Shown: in pieces, positions 6,661 to 7,356 of the stretch
Layout of the letters: each line of letters starts with the position of its first letter
How positions within the stretch are numbered: the first letter of the stretch is position 1
DNA from: Bacteroides sp.
Lineage (GTDB): Bacteria > Bacteroidota > Bacteroidia > Bacteroidales > Bacteroidaceae
Assembly: GCA_019412865.1 (NCBI GenBank)
Contig: DXOJ01000511.1
Coordinates: 1 to 7,356, forward strand
DNA length: 7,356 bases
Reading direction: 5' to 3'
The notes under the pieces: generated by a model
Seen by the model: the letters and a program-made list of their open reading frames with translations, nothing else
Databases searched by the model: none
Told to the model about the DNA's origin: nothing
Made by a program: the position numbers and the translations under genes

Positions 6661-7356
6661 CTAGTTTAAACCTCCATCAATGCGCACTACCTGTCCGGTA
6701 ATAAACGAAGAATCATCCGAAGCCAGAAATAATGCAAGTTTAGCTATCTCTTCTGGTTGGGCAATACGTTTGAGCGCAGTACGCCTCATTATTTCCTCAT
6801 TTGCTTCTGCTCCCATCTGCTCTTTCATACGGGTATCAGTCATACTGGGAGCAAGAGCATTCACCCGTATTCCATAAGGAGCCAGTTCCTGAGACAAAGT
6901 CTTTGTTAAATATATCATTGCAGCCTTGCTGCATCCATAACTTATGTATGCAGGATAAGCATCAATTCCTCCAACGCTTGCCATGTTGATAATTACACCT
7001 TCCCGTTGCCGCATCATTATTTTAGAAACACCCTGTATGAATTGCACATGGGCAAAAAAATTAACCTGAAAAATTTCGTGCAACTGTTTCATCGTTGTCA
7101 TTTGTAATAAGCCTTTCGTTACCACACCTGCATTATTTATCATTATGTCAATACGCTGTTTACTCTTGAATATCTGTGTGATAGTACTTTTTATACTATC
7201 TTCATCCATCATATCGAAATAATACTTGGTAATCATCGTGCCATTCCTTTGGATTATTTCCTCACATAGCATGTCGAACTCTTCATTTTTCTGTCGCAAA
7301 CAAGCAATAATATTGCACCCTTGTGCAGAAAAAGTCTCAAGCATAGCTTTACCAAT
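6661..7356 (-). CDS. SDR-family NAD(P)-dependent oxidoreductase (FabG-like), N-terminus beyond the window
   Basis: This is a classical short-chain dehydrogenase/reductase: a cytoplasmic Rossmann enzyme that reduces a keto group or oxidises an alcohol with NAD(P)(H). The 231 visible residues begin with IGKAMLETFS, the second half of the TGxxxGIG cofactor motif, so roughly 15 N-terminal residues lie off the right edge; the internal ATG at 7344 is not the true start. Numbering from the first visible residue, NNAG is at 74-77 and Asn99, Ser127, Tyr140 and Lys144 form the catalytic set (YGCSK). NALAP at 166-170 and the terminal GQVVRIDGG are typical of FabG-like members. The stop is 10 bp before the transketolase N start, indicating co-transcription. 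A role in fatty-acid synthesis is possible by family, but the context favours reduction of a sugar or side-chain ketone, perhaps the transketolase product. Confidence 0.92.
   Translation of the reverse strand: MGKAMLETFSAQGCNIIACLRQKNEEFDMLCEEIIQRNGTMITKYYFDMMDEDSIKSTITQIFKSKQRIDIMINNAGVVTKGLLQMTTMKQLHEIFQVNFFAHVQFIQGVSKIMMRQREGVIINMASVGGIDAYPAYISYGCSKAAMIYLTKTLSQELAPYGIRVNALAPSMTDTRMKEQMGAEANEEIMRRTALKRIAQPEEIAKLALFLASDDSSFITGQVVRIDGGLN

Larger units (their letters stand above)
1..7356 (-). other. Single-direction biosynthetic operon segment, both ends beyond the window
   Basis: Eight genes share the minus strand with gaps of at most 10 bp or short overlaps, leaving no space for internal terminators. 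I found no convincing promoter, so transcription probably starts beyond the right edge. The start codons inspected follow A/T-rich stretches lacking Shine-Dalgarno motifs, as is usual in Bacteroidota. RfbC and the split transketolase with an SDR suggest nucleotide-sugar or surface-glycan biosynthesis. Glycosyltransferases, a flippase and a polymerase, which would confirm this, are not in view. Confidence 0.75.

Overview
The window looks like the inside of a surface-polysaccharide (capsule or O-antigen type) biosynthesis operon from a member of the Bacteroidota, most likely a gut Bacteroides or close relative. Three things point that way: eight genes packed on the minus strand, moderate GC by eye, and A/T-rich sequence with no recognisable Shine-Dalgarno motif before the start codons I examined. 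The species assignment is inference; no gene here is species-diagnostic.

All genes read right to left. In transcription order they are: an SDR oxidoreductase (N-terminus off the right edge), a transketolase N-terminal (TPP-binding) subunit, a transketolase C-terminal subunit, an ANL-superfamily adenylating ligase, a LuxE-family acyl-protein synthetase, a LuxC-family acyl reductase, a metallo-beta-lactamase-fold hydrolase, and an RfbC/RmlC-type dTDP-sugar 3,5-epimerase (last few residues off the left edge). Junctions are 10, 10, 5 and 2 bp, then overlaps of about 17 and 4 bp, then 6 bp. There is no room for an internal terminator, and no non-coding stretch exceeds about 10 bp. I saw no tRNA, rRNA, mobile element, CRISPR array, promoter or terminator.

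Three starts were moved from the longest possible reading (a TTG in each case) to an internal ATG that fits the upstream stop codon: the ligase, LuxE and metallo-hydrolase genes. The LuxC start was also moved to an ATG, with less certainty.

The genes suggest a shared chemical logic. The ligase, LuxE and LuxC resemble a carboxylate-to-aldehyde reduction route like the lux fatty acid reductase, but with no luciferase genes in view and an ANL ligase where LuxD would be. Aldehydes are the classic acceptors of transketolase, so the split transketolase could extend the aldehyde by a two-carbon ketol unit, which the SDR could then reduce. The metallo-hydrolase might cleave stalled acyl thioesters. 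RfbC ties the operon to nucleotide-sugar metabolism. The families are well supported by motifs; the combined pathway and its substrate are inference. Two 9-base homopolymer tracts lie in coding sequence (G9 in the LuxC gene, A9 at the start of the transketolase N gene). At both, a one-base slip in either direction would truncate the protein.
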